Assembly: GCF_946479415.1 (NCBI RefSeq)
Contig: NZ_CAMLFY010000031.1
Location: 1 to 41,635, forward strand
Direction: 5' to 3'
Length of the DNA stretch: 41,635 bases
Origin: an uncultured Shinella sp.
Lineage (GTDB): Bacteria; Pseudomonadota; Alphaproteobacteria; Rhizobiales; Rhizobiaceae
Shown: piece by piece, positions 22,081 to 34,617 of the stretch
How positions within the stretch are numbered: position 1 is the stretch's first letter
How the letters are laid out: each line of letters starts with the position of its first letter
Made by a program: the position numbers and the translations under genes
Notes under the pieces: generated by a model
What the model was told of the DNA's origin: nothing
Databases searched by the model: none
What the model saw: the letters and a program-made list of their open reading frames with translations, nothing else

Positions 22081-24156
22081 ATGACGAATTTCGACAGCCT
22101 CGCTCCGGCGATGGCAAAGGCGTTGGAAAAACGCGGCTACACCACTTTGACGCCGGTGCAGATCGCCGTCTCCGACCCCAAGATCGGCGATGCCGACGCG
22201 CTGGTTTCCGCGCAGACCGGCTCCGGCAAGACCGTGGCCTTCGGCCTGGCGCTGGCACCGACGCTGCTTGAGGGCGAAGAGCGTTTCGACCGCGCGGGAA
22301 GCCCGCTTGCCCTCGTCATCGCCCCCACGCGCGAACTGGCCATGCAGGTCAAGCGCGAGCTGGAATGGCTCTATGAAATGACCGGCGCCGTCATCGGCTC
22401 CTGCGTCGGCGGCATGGATGTGCGCAACGAGCGCCGGGCGCTGGAACGCGGCGCCCATATCATCGTCGGCACGCCGGGCCGCCTGCGCGACCATATCACG
22501 CGCGGCAATCTCGATCTCTCCGCGATCCGCGCCGTCGTGCTCGACGAGGCCGACGAGATGCTCGACCTCGGCTTCCGCGAAGATCTCGAATTCATCCTCG
22601 AGGCCGCACCCGAAGACCGCCGCACGCTGATGTTCTCGGCCACCGTGCCGAAGGAAATCGCGGCACTCGCCAAGAACTACCAGCGCGATGCGATGCGCAT
22701 CTCGACCGCTGCCGAACGCGAGCAGCATGTCGACATCGAATACCGCGCGCTGCTCTGCACGCCCTCGGATCGCGAAAACGCCATCATCAACACGCTGCGC
22801 TTCTACGATGCGCAGACGGCGATCGTCTTCTGTTCGACGCGCGCCGCCGTAAACCACCTGACGGCCCGCTTCAACAATCGCGGCTTCTCGGTCGTGGCTC
22901 TCTCCGGCGAACTCAGCCAGAACGAACGCACCCACGCGCTGCAGGCCATGCGCGACGGCCGCGCCCGCGTCTGCATCGCCACAGACGTCGCCGCCCGCGG
23001 CATCGACCTGCCGAACCTCGAACTCGTGGTACATGCCGACCTGCCGACCAATCCGGATACGCTGCTGCACCGTTCGGGCCGCACCGGCCGCGCCGGCCGC
23101 AAGGGCGTGAGCGCCCTCATCGTGCCGCTCAGCGCCCGCCGCAAGGCCGAACGCCTCTTGCAGATCGCCAATCTCAAGGCCAACTGGGCGACCCCGCCGT
23201 CGGCCGAAGAGATCCTGCGCCGCGACGACGAGCGCCTGCTCGCCGACACGACGCTGACCGACACGATCGGCGAAGACGAAATCGAGACCATCGATGCGCT
23301 GGTCGGCAAGTTCGATGCCCGCCAGCTCGCCGCCGCCGTCGCACGCTATTTCAAGGCCGGTCGCTCCGCGCCGGAAGATCTGGTCGAAGTCTCGCTCGAA
23401 CAGCGCAAGCCGCGCGAGCGCAGCAACGATGCCATCCCGGCCGAAACCAAGCGCCCGCGCGACAGCTTTGCCCGCAGCACCTGGATTTCCGTTTCGGTGG
23501 GCCGCAAGCAGCGCGCCGAGCCGCGCTGGCTGATCCCGATGCTCTGCCGCAACGGCAACATCACCAAGAACGAGATCGGCGCGATCAAGATGCAGCCGGA
23601 AGAGACCTTCATCGAGCTTTCCGCCGATGCCTCCGACGGTTTCATAGGCGCGCTTGGCCCCAACAGCATGCTGGAGCGCGGCATCCGCGTGACGGTGCTG
23701 GAAGGCATGCCGGACCTCACCCCGCAATTCTACGAGCGCACGCCGGGCGAAAAGACCCAGCGTTACGACAAGCCGGTGCGCAACGAAGAGCGCCGCACCG
23801 ACTGGAAGCCGCGCGGCGAGTTCGACAAGAAGCCCGGCTTTGGCAAGAAGAAGGACTTCGACAAGAAGCGCGAGTTCGACAAGCCCGAAGGTGCGAGCGC
23901 CAAGCCGCATTGGAAGGACCGCAACGACGGCGCGGACAAGAAATTCTCCAAGGACTTCGAAAAGAAGCGCACATTCGACAAGCCGGAAGGTGCTGCGGCC
24001 AAGCCGCACTGGAAGGACCGTGACGACAGCGCGGCCAAGAAGCCCGGCAAACCCTTCGGTGAAGCCAAGCCTTTCAAAGGCAAGCGCGACGAAAAATTCG
24101 CCAAGCCCGAAGGCGGCCCGAAGAAGCCGAAGCCCAAGAAGTTCGACCGCCCCTAA
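22081..24156 (+). CDS. DEAD-box ATP-dependent RNA helicase with DbpA-type RNA-binding domain and basic tail
   Basis: The 691-residue protein has the Q motif at the N-terminus (FDSLAPAM...TLTPVQ), Walker A AQTGSGKT at 44-51, DEAD at 155-158, SAT at 186-188 and HRSGRTGR at 330-337. A DbpA RNA-binding domain follows at about 475-560 (WISVSVGRKQRAEPRWLIPM). The last 120 or so residues are disordered, rich in Lys, Asp, Phe and Pro, and include a near-perfect tandem repeat (FDKPEGA-AKPHWKDR). The family remodels RNA in ribosome assembly, mRNA decay and cold adaptation. Tail length and repeat number usually vary between strains. The start at 22081 gives the usual N-terminus; upstream in-frame sequence is non-coding in character. 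Confidence 0.93.
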   Translation: MTNFDSLAPAMAKALEKRGYTTLTPVQIAVSDPKIGDADALVSAQTGSGKTVAFGLALAPTLLEGEERFDRAGSPLALVIAPTRELAMQVKRELEWLYEMTGAVIGSCVGGMDVRNERRALERGAHIIVGTPGRLRDHITRGNLDLSAIRAVVLDEADEMLDLGFREDLEFILEAAPEDRRTLMFSATVPKEIAALAKNYQRDAMRISTAAEREQHVDIEYRALLCTPSDRENAIINTLRFYDAQTAIVFCSTRAAVNHLTARFNNRGFSVVALSGELSQNERTHALQAMRDGRARVCIATDVAARGIDLPNLELVVHADLPTNPDTLLHRSGRTGRAGRKGVSALIVPLSARRKAERLLQIANLKANWATPPSAEEILRRDDERLLADTTLTDTIGEDEIETIDALVGKFDARQLAAAVARYFKAGRSAPEDLVEVSLEQRKPRERSNDAIPAETKRPRDSFARSTWISVSVGRKQRAEPRWLIPMLCRNGNITKNEIGAIKMQPEETFIELSADASDGFIGALGPNSMLERGIRVTVLEGMPDLTPQFYERTPGEKTQRYDKPVRNEERRTDWKPRGEFDKKPGFGKKKDFDKKREFDKPEGASAKPHWKDRNDGADKKFSKDFEKKRTFDKPEGAAAKPHWKDRDDSAAKKPGKPFGEAKPFKGKRDEKFAKPEGGPKKPKPKKFDRP
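23871..24030 (+). repeat. Tandem coding repeat in the helicase tail
   Basis: Two units of about 81 nt encode K-R-(E/T)-F-D-K-P-E-G-A-x-A-K-P-H-W-K-D-R-x-D followed by a short linker ending in Lys-Lys. The repeat lies wholly inside the helicase C-terminal extension and keeps frame, so copy-number change would alter the tail length without inactivating the gene. Confidence 0.7.
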
Positions 24157-24163
24157 GCGGTTG

Positions 24164-24192
24164 GCGGCGCGGAACTTTTTGCTCCGCGCCGC
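24164..24192 (+). terminator. Likely terminator after the helicase gene
   Basis: GCGGCGCGGA (24164-24173) and TCCGCGCCGC (24183-24192) form a 10-bp stem with a T-rich loop, 8 nt after the stop codon. Only ATTT follows, so the T-tail is weak. Confidence 0.55.
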
Positions 24193-24225
24193 ATTTCCCC
24201 CGCGCTTGTTGCGAGGGGTATTGCG

Positions 24226-25068
24226 ATGGCAGGCGAAGCCACATCCGCTGACGACGCAAAAAACGAATTCAACAGCTTCGTGACCGGCCTCGGCCGCGGG
24301 GTCGCGGGCGCCCTTTTCCTGGCGCTGCCCATGCTGATGACCATGGAAATGTGGTATCTCGGCTTCACCATCGCCCGCGAGCGGCTGCTCCTGCTGCTGG
24401 TCCTCAATATTCCCCTTCTCATCCTGCTCGCCCACCGCATCGGCTTCGAGCAGACGTTTACCTGGCGCGAGGCGATCCGCGACGCGATCATCGCCTATGG
24501 CATCGGCATCGTCACCAGCGTCATTGTGCTCGCCGCGCTCGGCCTTCTGCACGCCGACATGCCGGTGAGCGAAGCCGTCGCCAAGATCGCACTGCAATCC
24601 GTGCCGGCCAGCATCGGCGCCATGCTCGGCCGCAGCCAGCTCGGCCACGACGACACCGACGACGACGGCAAGGAAACGCCCTATCACGGCGAGTTGCTGA
24701 TGATGGCCGCCGGCGCCCTCTTCCTCTCGCTCAATATTGCCCCGACAGACGAGATGATGGTGCTCGCCTACAAGATGTCGATCTGGCACGCGATCATCGT
24801 CACCGTGCTTTCGATCGCGCTCATGCACGGCTTCGTCTATGCCGTCTCCTTCATCGGCGGGCACGAACTGGAGCCGGAGACGCCCTGGTGGCATGCCTTC
24901 GTTCGCTTCACCCTGCCCGGCTATGTCATTGCGCTGGCCATCAGCATCTTCGCACTCTGGATCTTCGAACGGCTGGGCGACAGTTCCGCCGTCGAGATCA
25001 TGCTCTCCGTCATCGTGCTCGGCTTTCCGGCATCGCTGGGTGCCGCCGCCGCGCGCCTGATCCTGTGA
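24226..25068 (+). CDS. TIGR02587 family integral membrane protein (function unknown)
   Basis: The 280-residue protein has about seven hydrophobic segments, with a charged cytoplasmic or periplasmic loop near 143-155 (GHDDTDDDGKETPYHGE). It matches what I recall of TIGR02587, a seven-spanning family known from rhizobia and cyanobacteria and always paired with TIGR02588. The start has GAGGGG upstream. The next gene begins 7 nt after its stop. No transport or enzymatic motif is recognisable. Confidence 0.85.
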   Translation: MAGEATSADDAKNEFNSFVTGLGRGVAGALFLALPMLMTMEMWYLGFTIARERLLLLLVLNIPLLILLAHRIGFEQTFTWREAIRDAIIAYGIGIVTSVIVLAALGLLHADMPVSEAVAKIALQSVPASIGAMLGRSQLGHDDTDDDGKETPYHGELLMMAAGALFLSLNIAPTDEMMVLAYKMSIWHAIIVTVLSIALMHGFVYAVSFIGGHELEPETPWWHAFVRFTLPGYVIALAISIFALWIFERLGDSSAVEIMLSVIVLGFPASLGAAAARLIL

Positions 25069-25075
25069 GGCTTTC

Positions 25076-25486
25076 ATGACCAAATCCGAACAGGGCCGCC
25101 ACAGGGAACGCCAGGATCCGCACTGGATCGAATGGCTGACGGGCATCGTCTCCGCGCTGCTGGTCGCCGCCATGCTCGGCTGGCTGACCTGGGAAGCCTT
25201 TACCCGGAAGGCGACACCACCGGACCTCGTCGTGGCCGTGCTGACGACCGAAAAAACCACGGCCGGCCACCGCGTGGCCTTCGATATCTACAACACCGCA
25301 ACGACGACGGCCGCCGCCGTCACCGTCATCGGCCGGCTGACGGACGGCGACCGCGTGATCGAGGAGAACGACGTGACCTTCGACTATGTGGCCGCCGAAT
25401 CCAAATCGACCGGCGCGATCCTCTTCCAGAACGATCCGGCGGGCCACACCGTCGATATCCGGCCGGCGGGTTATACCGACCCTTAG
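25076..25486 (+). CDS. TIGR02588 family protein (partner of TIGR02587)
   Basis: The 136-residue protein has a basic, polar N-terminus, one transmembrane helix (about residues 20-42, LTGIVSALLVAAMLGWLTW) and a C-terminal beta-rich domain of about 85 residues (DLVVAVLTTEKTTAGHRVAFDIYN...). That domain looks like a small immunoglobulin-like fold exposed to the periplasm. The family is described as always occurring in a two-gene operon with TIGR02587, as here. GTGAGG overlapping the upstream stop serves as ribosome-binding site. Function is unknown. Confidence 0.85.
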   Translation: MTKSEQGRHRERQDPHWIEWLTGIVSALLVAAMLGWLTWEAFTRKATPPDLVVAVLTTEKTTAGHRVAFDIYNTATTTAAAVTVIGRLTDGDRVIEENDVTFDYVAAESKSTGAILFQNDPAGHTVDIRPAGYTDP

Positions 25487-25611
25487 GAAACGTCGATAAG
25501 CTGTGGAAGAGACTCCGGAAAACGGAACCAATTTCGCCGGGGAGGATTGAGCAGGAACAACGTCCGTGTCCGGCGATGAGAATGGGCATGGCTGATCCTG
25601 AAGGTCTATCG

Positions 25612-28699
<3,088 letters not shown>

Positions 28700-28744
28700 T
28701 TAGAGCAAAGCTGACGAAAGGAAAGATGGAGAGCGTCGAGATTG

Positions 28745-28864
28745 CCCTCATCCCGCTGTCGCGACCTTCTCCCCGCAAGCGGGGCGAAGGGGATGGTGCA
28801 CGACCTTGCGACATGTCCCTTCTCCCCGCTTGCGGGGAGAAGGTGCCGGCAGGCGGATGAGGGG
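28745..28864. repeat. RIME-like rhizobial intergenic mosaic element
   Basis: Two palindromes, CCTTCTCCCCGCAAGCGGGGCGAAGG (28765-28790, one mismatch; core quoted in halves CCTTCTCCCCGC / GCGGGG-GAAGG) and CCTTCTCCCCGC / GCGGGGAGAAGG (28818-28829 / 28832-28843), are enclosed by inverted outer arms CCCTCATCC (28745-28753) and GGATGAGGG (28855-28863). This layout and the motif ending GTGCCGGCAGGCGGATGAGGGG match the RIME1 elements of rhizobia as I recall them. It fills most of the recN-ligA gap. Confidence 0.8.
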
Positions 28865-28872
28865 CTATCTGT

Positions 28873-30543
28873 TTACACCCCGCCCGAAAGCAGCCGAGCA
28901 GCCGCCGCACGCGCCTCGTCGGTCACGGAAGCGCCGGCCAGCATGCGGGCGATCTCTTCGGTGCGCGCACCCTCGTCCATGCGGGCAACGCGGGTGGCGA
29001 CGGTCTCGCTGCCCTCGACCGGTCCCTTGGAAATGAGGAGATGCGTTGCCGCACGCGCGGCGACCTGCGGCGCGTGGGTGACGGAGAGCACCTGCACGGT
29101 CGTAGACAAGCGCTTCAGCCGCTGGCCGATGGCGTCGGCCACAGCACCGCCGACGCCGGTGTCGATTTCGTCGAAGACGAGCGTCGGCGCCGAGCCGCGA
29201 TCGGCCAGCGCCACCTTCAGCGCCAGCAGGAAGCGCGAAAGCTCGCCGCCCGAGGCGACCTTCATGATCGGGCCGGGACGCGTGCCGGGATTGGTCTGGA
29301 CGTGGAATTCGACGGTGTCGATCCCCTCCTCCGCCCCGCCATTGGGATCGGTGGTGATCTCGACGGTGAAGCGCGCCCGCTCCAGCTTCAATGCCGGCAG
29401 TTCCGCCATCACGGCGGCGGCGAGCGCATCGGCGGTGTGGTGGCGCTTTTCGGAAAGCGACTTGGCGGAGATTTCAAAGGCGGCGCGCGCTTCGGTGAGC
29501 CGCGCCTGCAACTGCACCAGCTTCTCCTCGCCGGCATCGAGATCGGCAAGGTCTGCGATCATCTTGGCGGTCAGCGCCGGAAGGCCGGTGACGGGCACGG
29601 AATATTTGCGGGCGGCGGCGCGCAGCGCAAACAGCCGCTCCTCCGTGCGCTCCAGCTCCTTGGGGTCGTATTCCGTCTTGCGCAGCGCCGTCTCGACGGC
29701 CATCTGCGCGTCCGACAGCTGGTTCAGCGCCAGATCGAGGAATTCGACCGTCTCTTCCAGCAGCCCCGGCGCCTCATGGCTCTTGCGCTCCAGCCGGCGC
29801 ACGAGGGCGGCGATCAGCGGCACGGGCGAAGCACTGCCGTTCAGGAAGTCGCTTGCTTCGTTGATATCGCCGGCGATACGCTCGGCCTTCATCATGCGGG
29901 CGCGCACCTCGGCCAGCGTATCCTCCTCGCCGTCCTGCGGCGCGAGCACTTCCAGTTCTTCGACGGACGAGCGCAGATAGTCAGCCTCACGGGCAGCCGC
30001 TTCCACCTTCTCGCGGTGGCGGCGCAGCGTGCGTTCGGCTTCTTTCCAGTGATGATAGAGCGTGCCGACATCGGCCGCCGCCTCGCTCAAGCCGCCGAAC
30101 GCGTCGAGCAGCAGGCGATGCGCATCGGTATCGACCAGCGCCCGGTCGTCATGCTGGCCGTGGATTTCGACGAGCAGCTGACCGGCCTGGCGCATGAGCT
30201 GCACGGAGACGGGCTGGTCGTTGACATAGGCCTTGGTGCGGCCGTCGGCCGATTGCTGGCGGCGGAAAATGAGGTCGCCGTCATCGTCGATGCCGTTGTC
30301 GCGCAGCAGCGCACGCGCCGCATGGGTCATCGGCACGTCGAAGACCGCCGTCACCTGGCCGCGCTCGGTGCCGTGGCGCACCAGCGAACCGTCGCCACGC
30401 CCGCCGAGCGCCAGCGAGAGACTGTCGAGCAGAATGGATTTGCCGGCGCCCGTCTCCCCCGTCAGCACGGAGAGACCCGGCTCGAACGCAAGGTCGAGCC
30501 GTTCGATCAGGACGATATCGCGGATCGATAGCTGCGCCAGCAT
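28873..30543 (-). CDS. recN: DNA repair protein RecN
   Basis: RecN is an SMC-like ATPase acting in double-strand break repair. The 556-residue protein has Walker A GETGAGKS at residues 29-36, a central coiled-coil region (about 150-370, rich in Glu, Arg and Leu), the ABC signature SGGELSRF near 432 and Walker B TLVFDEIDTGVGG near 455. It lies 17 nt downstream of bamD in the same direction, the usual rhizobial order lpxC-bamD-recN-ligA. Confidence 0.97.
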   Translation of the reverse strand: MLAQLSIRDIVLIERLDLAFEPGLSVLTGETGAGKSILLDSLSLALGGRGDGSLVRHGTERGQVTAVFDVPMTHAARALLRDNGIDDDGDLIFRRQQSADGRTKAYVNDQPVSVQLMRQAGQLLVEIHGQHDDRALVDTDAHRLLLDAFGGLSEAAADVGTLYHHWKEAERTLRRHREKVEAAAREADYLRSSVEELEVLAPQDGEEDTLAEVRARMMKAERIAGDINEASDFLNGSASPVPLIAALVRRLERKSHEAPGLLEETVEFLDLALNQLSDAQMAVETALRKTEYDPKELERTEERLFALRAAARKYSVPVTGLPALTAKMIADLADLDAGEEKLVQLQARLTEARAAFEISAKSLSEKRHHTADALAAAVMAELPALKLERARFTVEITTDPNGGAEEGIDTVEFHVQTNPGTRPGPIMKVASGGELSRFLLALKVALADRGSAPTLVFDEIDTGVGGAVADAIGQRLKRLSTTVQVLSVTHAPQVAARAATHLLISKGPVEGSETVATRVARMDEGARTEEIARMLAGASVTDEARAAAARLLSGGV

Positions 30544-30560
30544 GGCACGTATCTCTTGGT

Positions 30561-31427
30561 TCAGGCGCCGATCAGCTTCTTGCCGGCGCGCGAAATCCAG
30601 GAACCGTTGTTTTCACGCGGCTCCAGGCCCTTCGATTGCAGCAGCTTGTAGCTGTCGGCATACCACTGGCTGTCCGGATAGTTATGGCCGAGAACGGCGG
30701 CAGCCGTCTGCGCTTCGCTGGCGAGACCCATGGCGTAATAGGTCTCGACGAGACGCGCCAGCGCTTCCTCGATCTGGTTGGTCATCGGATAGGTTTCGAC
30801 GACCACGCGGAAGCGGCTGACGGCCGCGATGAATTCCTTGCGCTCGAGATAGTAGCGGCCGATCTGCATTTCCTTGCCGGCGAGCTGGTCGCGGGCGAAA
30901 CGCATCTTGGCCTGCGCATCCTCGACATATTCGGAGTCCGGATAGTTGTCGATGACGGCCTTCATCGCTTCGAGCGTCTGCTGCGAGGTGCGCTGGTCCT
31001 GCGTCACGCTCGGGATCTGCTTCCAGTAAGCGAGGCCGATGATGTACTGCGCATAGGCCGCGTCGGAGGATTCCGGATAGAGGTTCAGGTAGCGCTTGCC
31101 GGCCGTGATGGCCTCTTCGTACTGGCCCTGGCGGTAGCTGGTGAACGCGCTCATCACGAGCGCCTTGCGCGCCTGGTCGGAGAACGGGTTCTGCCGGTCG
31201 ACGGCCGCGAACTTGCGGTTCGCCTCGCCTACCTTGCCGGCCTGCAGGTTTGCCAGGCCCTGATTGTAGAGCGTATCGGCGGATTCGGTCTCGCCTGATA
31301 GTTTCGTGATATCGATGTCGGGATCAGACTGGCAGGCAGAAAGACCAATCGAAGACGCCGTAGCGACAAGCGTAAAATAGACAATGCGCGCCGTCTTCTT
31401 CACACCAACAGACCCTGCAACAACCAT
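30561..31427 (-). CDS. bamD: Outer membrane protein assembly factor BamD (lipoprotein)
   Basis: BamD is the essential lipoprotein partner of BamA in outer-membrane protein insertion. The 288-residue protein has a signal sequence ending in the lipobox LSAC with the acylated Cys at residue 32, followed by about five TPR repeats (for example [48 protein letters not shown]). Start [11 protein letters not shown] was preferred; an ATG 6 codons upstream is possible. It lies between lpxC and recN. Confidence 0.95.
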   Translation of the reverse strand: MVVAGSVGVKKTARIVYFTLVATASSIGLSACQSDPDIDITKLSGETESADTLYNQGLANLQAGKVGEANRKFAAVDRQNPFSDQARKALVMSAFTSYRQGQYEEAITAGKRYLNLYPESSDAAYAQYIIGLAYWKQIPSVTQDQRTSQQTLEAMKAVIDNYPDSEYVEDAQAKMRFARDQLAGKEMQIGRYYLERKEFIAAVSRFRVVVETYPMTNQIEEALARLVETYYAMGLASEAQTAAAVLGHNYPDSQWYADSYKLLQSKGLEPRENNGSWISRAGKKLIGA

Positions 31428-31582
31428 GTGATAATCCCAGTTCAACGGCGCCCCATGCGGACGGGCCGCATATGCGCCCCGCGTTGTATCTCCAAAAGCG
31501 TGAAGATCGCAACGCCATGCCCACGCATTAACGCATTTTTATGGCATTCGTGTCGGGAAAGAAAAAGGAATGTCGCCCGGCC

Positions 31583-32533
31583 TCAGAGAGACCAGGGCGC
31601 AAATTCCGGTGCGTTGACGGCAATCAGCTCACGCTGGCCGGCGCGCGAACGCGGTGCGGCGGCTTCGACCACTTCGTAGGCCGAACGGTCGCTGAGCAGC
31701 GCCTTGAGGGCATGCGCGTTCATCTTGTGGCCGCCGCGATAGGAGCGGTAGCAGCCGATGAACTGCGCGCCGGCAAGCGCCAGGTCGCCGACGGCATCGA
31801 GCGTCTTGTGGCGCACGAACTCGTCCTTGGCGTAACGCAGGCCTTCGACATTGATCACGGTATTGTCATCGGAGATGACGACCGAGTTTTCCAGCGAGGA
31901 ACCGAGCGCCAGGCCGGCGGCCCAGAGACGCTCGACATCACGCATGAAGCCGAAGGTGCGGGCGCGGGAAAGCTCGCTGCGGAAGGTCGCGGGCGAAAGA
32001 TCGCCCTTCCAGGACTGGCGGCCGATGAGCGGGCAATCGAAATCGATCTCGACTTCGAATCGCGTGCCGTCATAGGGCGAAAACTCGGCCCAGGAGGCGC
32101 CAGCCTCGACACGAACCGGTTTGATGATTCGGATGTAGCGGCGCTTCACGGCAAGCGGGATCAGGCCCACCTCGTCGATCGCCTCGATAAAGGGCGCGGA
32201 GCTGCCGTCCATGATCGGCATTTCGGCGCCGCTGACTTCGATCAGCGTGTTGTCGAGGCCAAGCGCGTAAAGTGCTGCCATGACATGTTCGACGGTCGCA
32301 ATCGACGTGGCCGGCGAGAAGCCGAGCACGGTGCAGAGATCGGTGCTGCCGACCTGCGAGGAGACCGCGCGGTATTCGCTGACGGTGCCGTCGGCGAACT
32401 GGCGCTGGAAAACGATGCCGCTGTCGGCTTCGGCCGGGTTGAAGGTGATCGAGACCGGCACGCCGGAATGCACGCCCGTACCGGAAATCGTCACCGGGCT
32501 TGCAATCGTGGTCTGGAAACCGAGCATCGTCAT
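31583..32533 (-). CDS. lpxC: UDP-3-O-acyl-N-acetylglucosamine deacetylase
   Basis: LpxC carries out the first committed step of lipid A synthesis and is a zinc enzyme in the cytoplasm. The 316-residue protein shows the two-domain repeat with TVEHVMAAL (zinc His near 83), MPIMDGSS near 107-114, FVRHKTLDAVGD (zinc His and Asp) and GGHKMNAHAL (catalytic His). Three in-frame ATGs lie close together (32539, 32533, 32527). The middle one is best spaced from GAGG. The 335-bp gap to ftsZ with a terminator and a candidate promoter implies separate transcription from ftsZ. Confidence 0.96.
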   Translation of the reverse strand: MTMLGFQTTIASPVTISGTGVHSGVPVSITFNPAEADSGIVFQRQFADGTVSEYRAVSSQVGSTDLCTVLGFSPATSIATVEHVMAALYALGLDNTLIEVSGAEMPIMDGSSAPFIEAIDEVGLIPLAVKRRYIRIIKPVRVEAGASWAEFSPYDGTRFEVEIDFDCPLIGRQSWKGDLSPATFRSELSRARTFGFMRDVERLWAAGLALGSSLENSVVISDDNTVINVEGLRYAKDEFVRHKTLDAVGDLALAGAQFIGCYRSYRGGHKMNAHALKALLSDRSAYEVVEAAAPRSRAGQRELIAVNAPEFAPWSL

Positions 32534-32719
32534 GTGCATTCGCCTCGTCTTATTGCCGGCTCATTCTTCGCCGACACTTTCAATTCCTGGCCCAAGGGAG
32601 GCCTGTGGCCGGACGCCTTGGCGCCCGCCGACAAAGTTTGCCTGATCGTCTGGAGTGGCTTGATGCGCTCCGGCTCCTGCCGGCGATCCGAATCCTGACT
32701 GGCCCCTGTGCCCACTATG

Positions 32720-32748
32720 AATCTAGTAGGTCCCTCAACGTCTTACAA
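32720..32748 (-). promoter_or_regulatory. Candidate sigma-70 promoter for lpxC
   Basis: On the minus strand TTGTAA (32748-32743) and TAGATT (32725-32720) are separated by 17 bp, each matching the consensus at four of six positions. The pair lies in the gap between the ftsZ terminator and lpxC, about 190 bp upstream of lpxC. Confidence 0.35.
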
Positions 32749-32820
32749 ATCACTGTTTCTTTCGCTTTGTTACGCTTTTATCCCATGCATAAGCTCTTGA
32801 AACAGAAGCGGAAATAAAAA

Positions 32821-32842
32821 TGCCCGGATCAGGATCCGGGCA
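32821..32842 (-). terminator. Intrinsic terminator after ftsZ
   Basis: A perfect 10-bp stem TGCCCGGATC / GATCCGGGCA with a 2-nt loop lies 26 nt after the ftsZ stop and is followed on the minus strand by TTTTTATTTC. It closes the ddl-ftsQ-ftsA-ftsZ block. Confidence 0.88.
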
Positions 32843-32868
32843 TTTTGTTGTGAAAGCCGTGCGTGGCC

Positions 32869-34617
32869 TCAGTTCGACTGGCGACGCAGGAAGGCCGGAA
32901 TCTCCAGCTGGTCTTCCTCGTTGAGCGAACGCGGCTGCGGATTGGCGCGGCCGTGATCGTCGAGCTGGCCGCGGCGCGGCGCGTAGAGGCTGGCTTCCGG
33001 CGACAGCGCGCGGCGCTGCTGCTGGGCGACCGGCTCCTGCTGGACAGGCTGCTGCGGCTCTTCATGACGGCCGAGCGACGAGGTCAGGCGCTTGAGGAGA
33101 CCCATCGGACCACGCTCTTCGCTGTGGGTCGCGACCGGCTGCTGAGCCGAGCGGTGATCGATTTCAGCCTGCACGACCGGCGGGAAGTCCTCGATCTTCG
33201 GCATGCGCATGGTCTGCGGCTCCTGACGGATGATCGGAGCGGCGGGCTCGACGCGCTGCTGCAGAACCGGAGCGGCCTGCTGCACGGGCTGCTGGATCGG
33301 AGCGACGCGCTGGACGACCGGTGCTTCGGCCGGAGCCGAGAACAGGCGGTTCTGCAGGCGCGGCTCTTCCTGAACCTGGGCGACCGGCTGGACCGGAAGC
33401 GGACGGGTCACCGGAATGGCGAGCTCGCGTTCCAGGCTCTCTTCCGAGGCGCGGATGGCTTCGGCGATCGGGTCGATGACCGGCTGCTGGACAACCGGCT
33501 GCTGCAGCACGGGCTGCGGCTGCTGGACGACCGGCTGCGGGGCGACGGCGACCGGCTGAGCCTGCGACTGGACCGGAATGGCGGCGGACGGACGAACTAC
33601 CGGCTTGCTGAGGCTGCGAAAGTCAGCATTCCGTGCAGCCACCTCCGAGGCCGCGCGATCGATACCGGTTGCAACAACGGAAACGCGGATCAGGCCTTCG
33701 AGCTCTTCATCGAAGGTAGCACCGAGAATGATGTTTGCGTCCGGATCGACTTCCTCGCGGATACGGGTTGCCGCTTCGTCGACTTCGAAGAGGGTAAGGT
33801 CGCGACCGCCGGTGATGGAGATCAGCAGGCCCTGCGCGCCCTTCATCGAGGTTTCGTCGAGCAGAGGGTTGGCGATCGCGGCTTCGGCAGCGGCCATGGC
33901 GCGGCCTTCGCCCGAAGCTTCGCCCGTGCCCATCATGGCGCGGCCCATCTCGCGCATCACCGAGCGAACGTCGGCGAAGTCGAGGTTGATGAGGCCTTCC
34001 TTGACCATGAGGTCGGTGATGCAGGCAACGCCCGAGTAGAGAACCTGGTCGGCCATCGCGAAGGCGTCGGCAAACGTGGTCTTGTCGTTGGCGATGCGGA
34101 AGAGGTTCTGGTTCGGGATGACGATGAGCGTGTCAACCGACTTCTGCAGTTCCTGGATGCCTTCTTCGGCCAGACGCATACGGCGGCCGCCTTCGAAGTG
34201 GAATGGCTTGGTGACGACGCCGACCGTCAGGATGCCCTTGTTGCGGGCAGCCTGGGCCACGACCGGAGCCGCACCCGTGCCGGTGCCGCCGCCCATGCCG
34301 GCGGTGACGAAGCACATGTGGGTGCCGTTCAGGTGATCGATGATCTCATCGATGCACTCTTCAGCAGCTGCGCGGCCGACTTCCGGCTGCGAACCGGCGC
34401 CGAGACCTTCCGTGACGGCGACACCCATCTGGATGATCCGCGTCGCCTTGGTCATGGTCAGCGCCTGGGCATCGGTGTTGGCAACGACGAAGTCGACGCC
34501 CTCAAGGCCGGCAGTGATCATGTTGTTGACGGCATTGCCGCCGCCGCCACCGACGCCGAAGACGGTGATACGCGGCTTCAGCTCGGTGATGTCCGGCTTC
34601 TGGAGCTTGATAGTCAT
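32869..34617 (-). CDS. ftsZ: Cell division protein FtsZ (long-linker alphaproteobacterial form)
   Basis: FtsZ is the tubulin-like GTPase that forms the division ring. The 582-residue protein has the GTP-binding GGGTGTG at 109-115, the T7 catalytic loop with Asn211, Asp213 and Asp216 (NLDFADV), and the C-terminal peptide [10 protein letters not shown] that binds FtsA and other partners. Between the core (to about 325) and that peptide is a roughly 240-residue linker very rich in Gln, Pro and Val with repeated QPV-type units, the length expected in rhizobia. AAAGGA precedes the start. It follows ftsA by 97 nt. Confidence 0.98.
   Translation of the reverse strand: MTIKLQKPDITELKPRITVFGVGGGGGNAVNNMITAGLEGVDFVVANTDAQALTMTKATRIIQMGVAVTEGLGAGSQPEVGRAAAEECIDEIIDHLNGTHMCFVTAGMGGGTGTGAAPVVAQAARNKGILTVGVVTKPFHFEGGRRMRLAEEGIQELQKSVDTLIVIPNQNLFRIANDKTTFADAFAMADQVLYSGVACITDLMVKEGLINLDFADVRSVMREMGRAMMGTGEASGEGRAMAAAEAAIANPLLDETSMKGAQGLLISITGGRDLTLFEVDEAATRIREEVDPDANIILGATFDEELEGLIRVSVVATGIDRAASEVAARNADFRSLSKPVVRPSAAIPVQSQAQPVAVAPQPVVQQPQPVLQQPVVQQPVIDPIAEAIRASEESLERELAIPVTRPLPVQPVAQVQEEPRLQNRLFSAPAEAPVVQRVAPIQQPVQQAAPVLQQRVEPAAPIIRQEPQTMRMPKIEDFPPVVQAEIDHRSAQQPVATHSEERGPMGLLKRLTSSLGRHEEPQQPVQQEPVAQQQRRALSPEASLYAPRRGQLDDHGRANPQPRSLNEEDQLEIPAFLRRQSN

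Noticed and set aside
23760..24140. Repeats in the helicase tail as a possible CRISPR array or satellite
   Set aside because: The repeats keep the reading frame, encode a consistent Lys/Asp/Phe peptide and lack regular spacers.
22021..25260. 1079-residue open frame on the minus strand opposite the helicase and TIGR02587 genes
   Set aside because: It lies antisense to two genes with clear domains, its translation is Arg/Ala/Gly/Asp/His-rich with no domain, and long open antisense frames are usual in GC-rich genomes with strong third-position bias.
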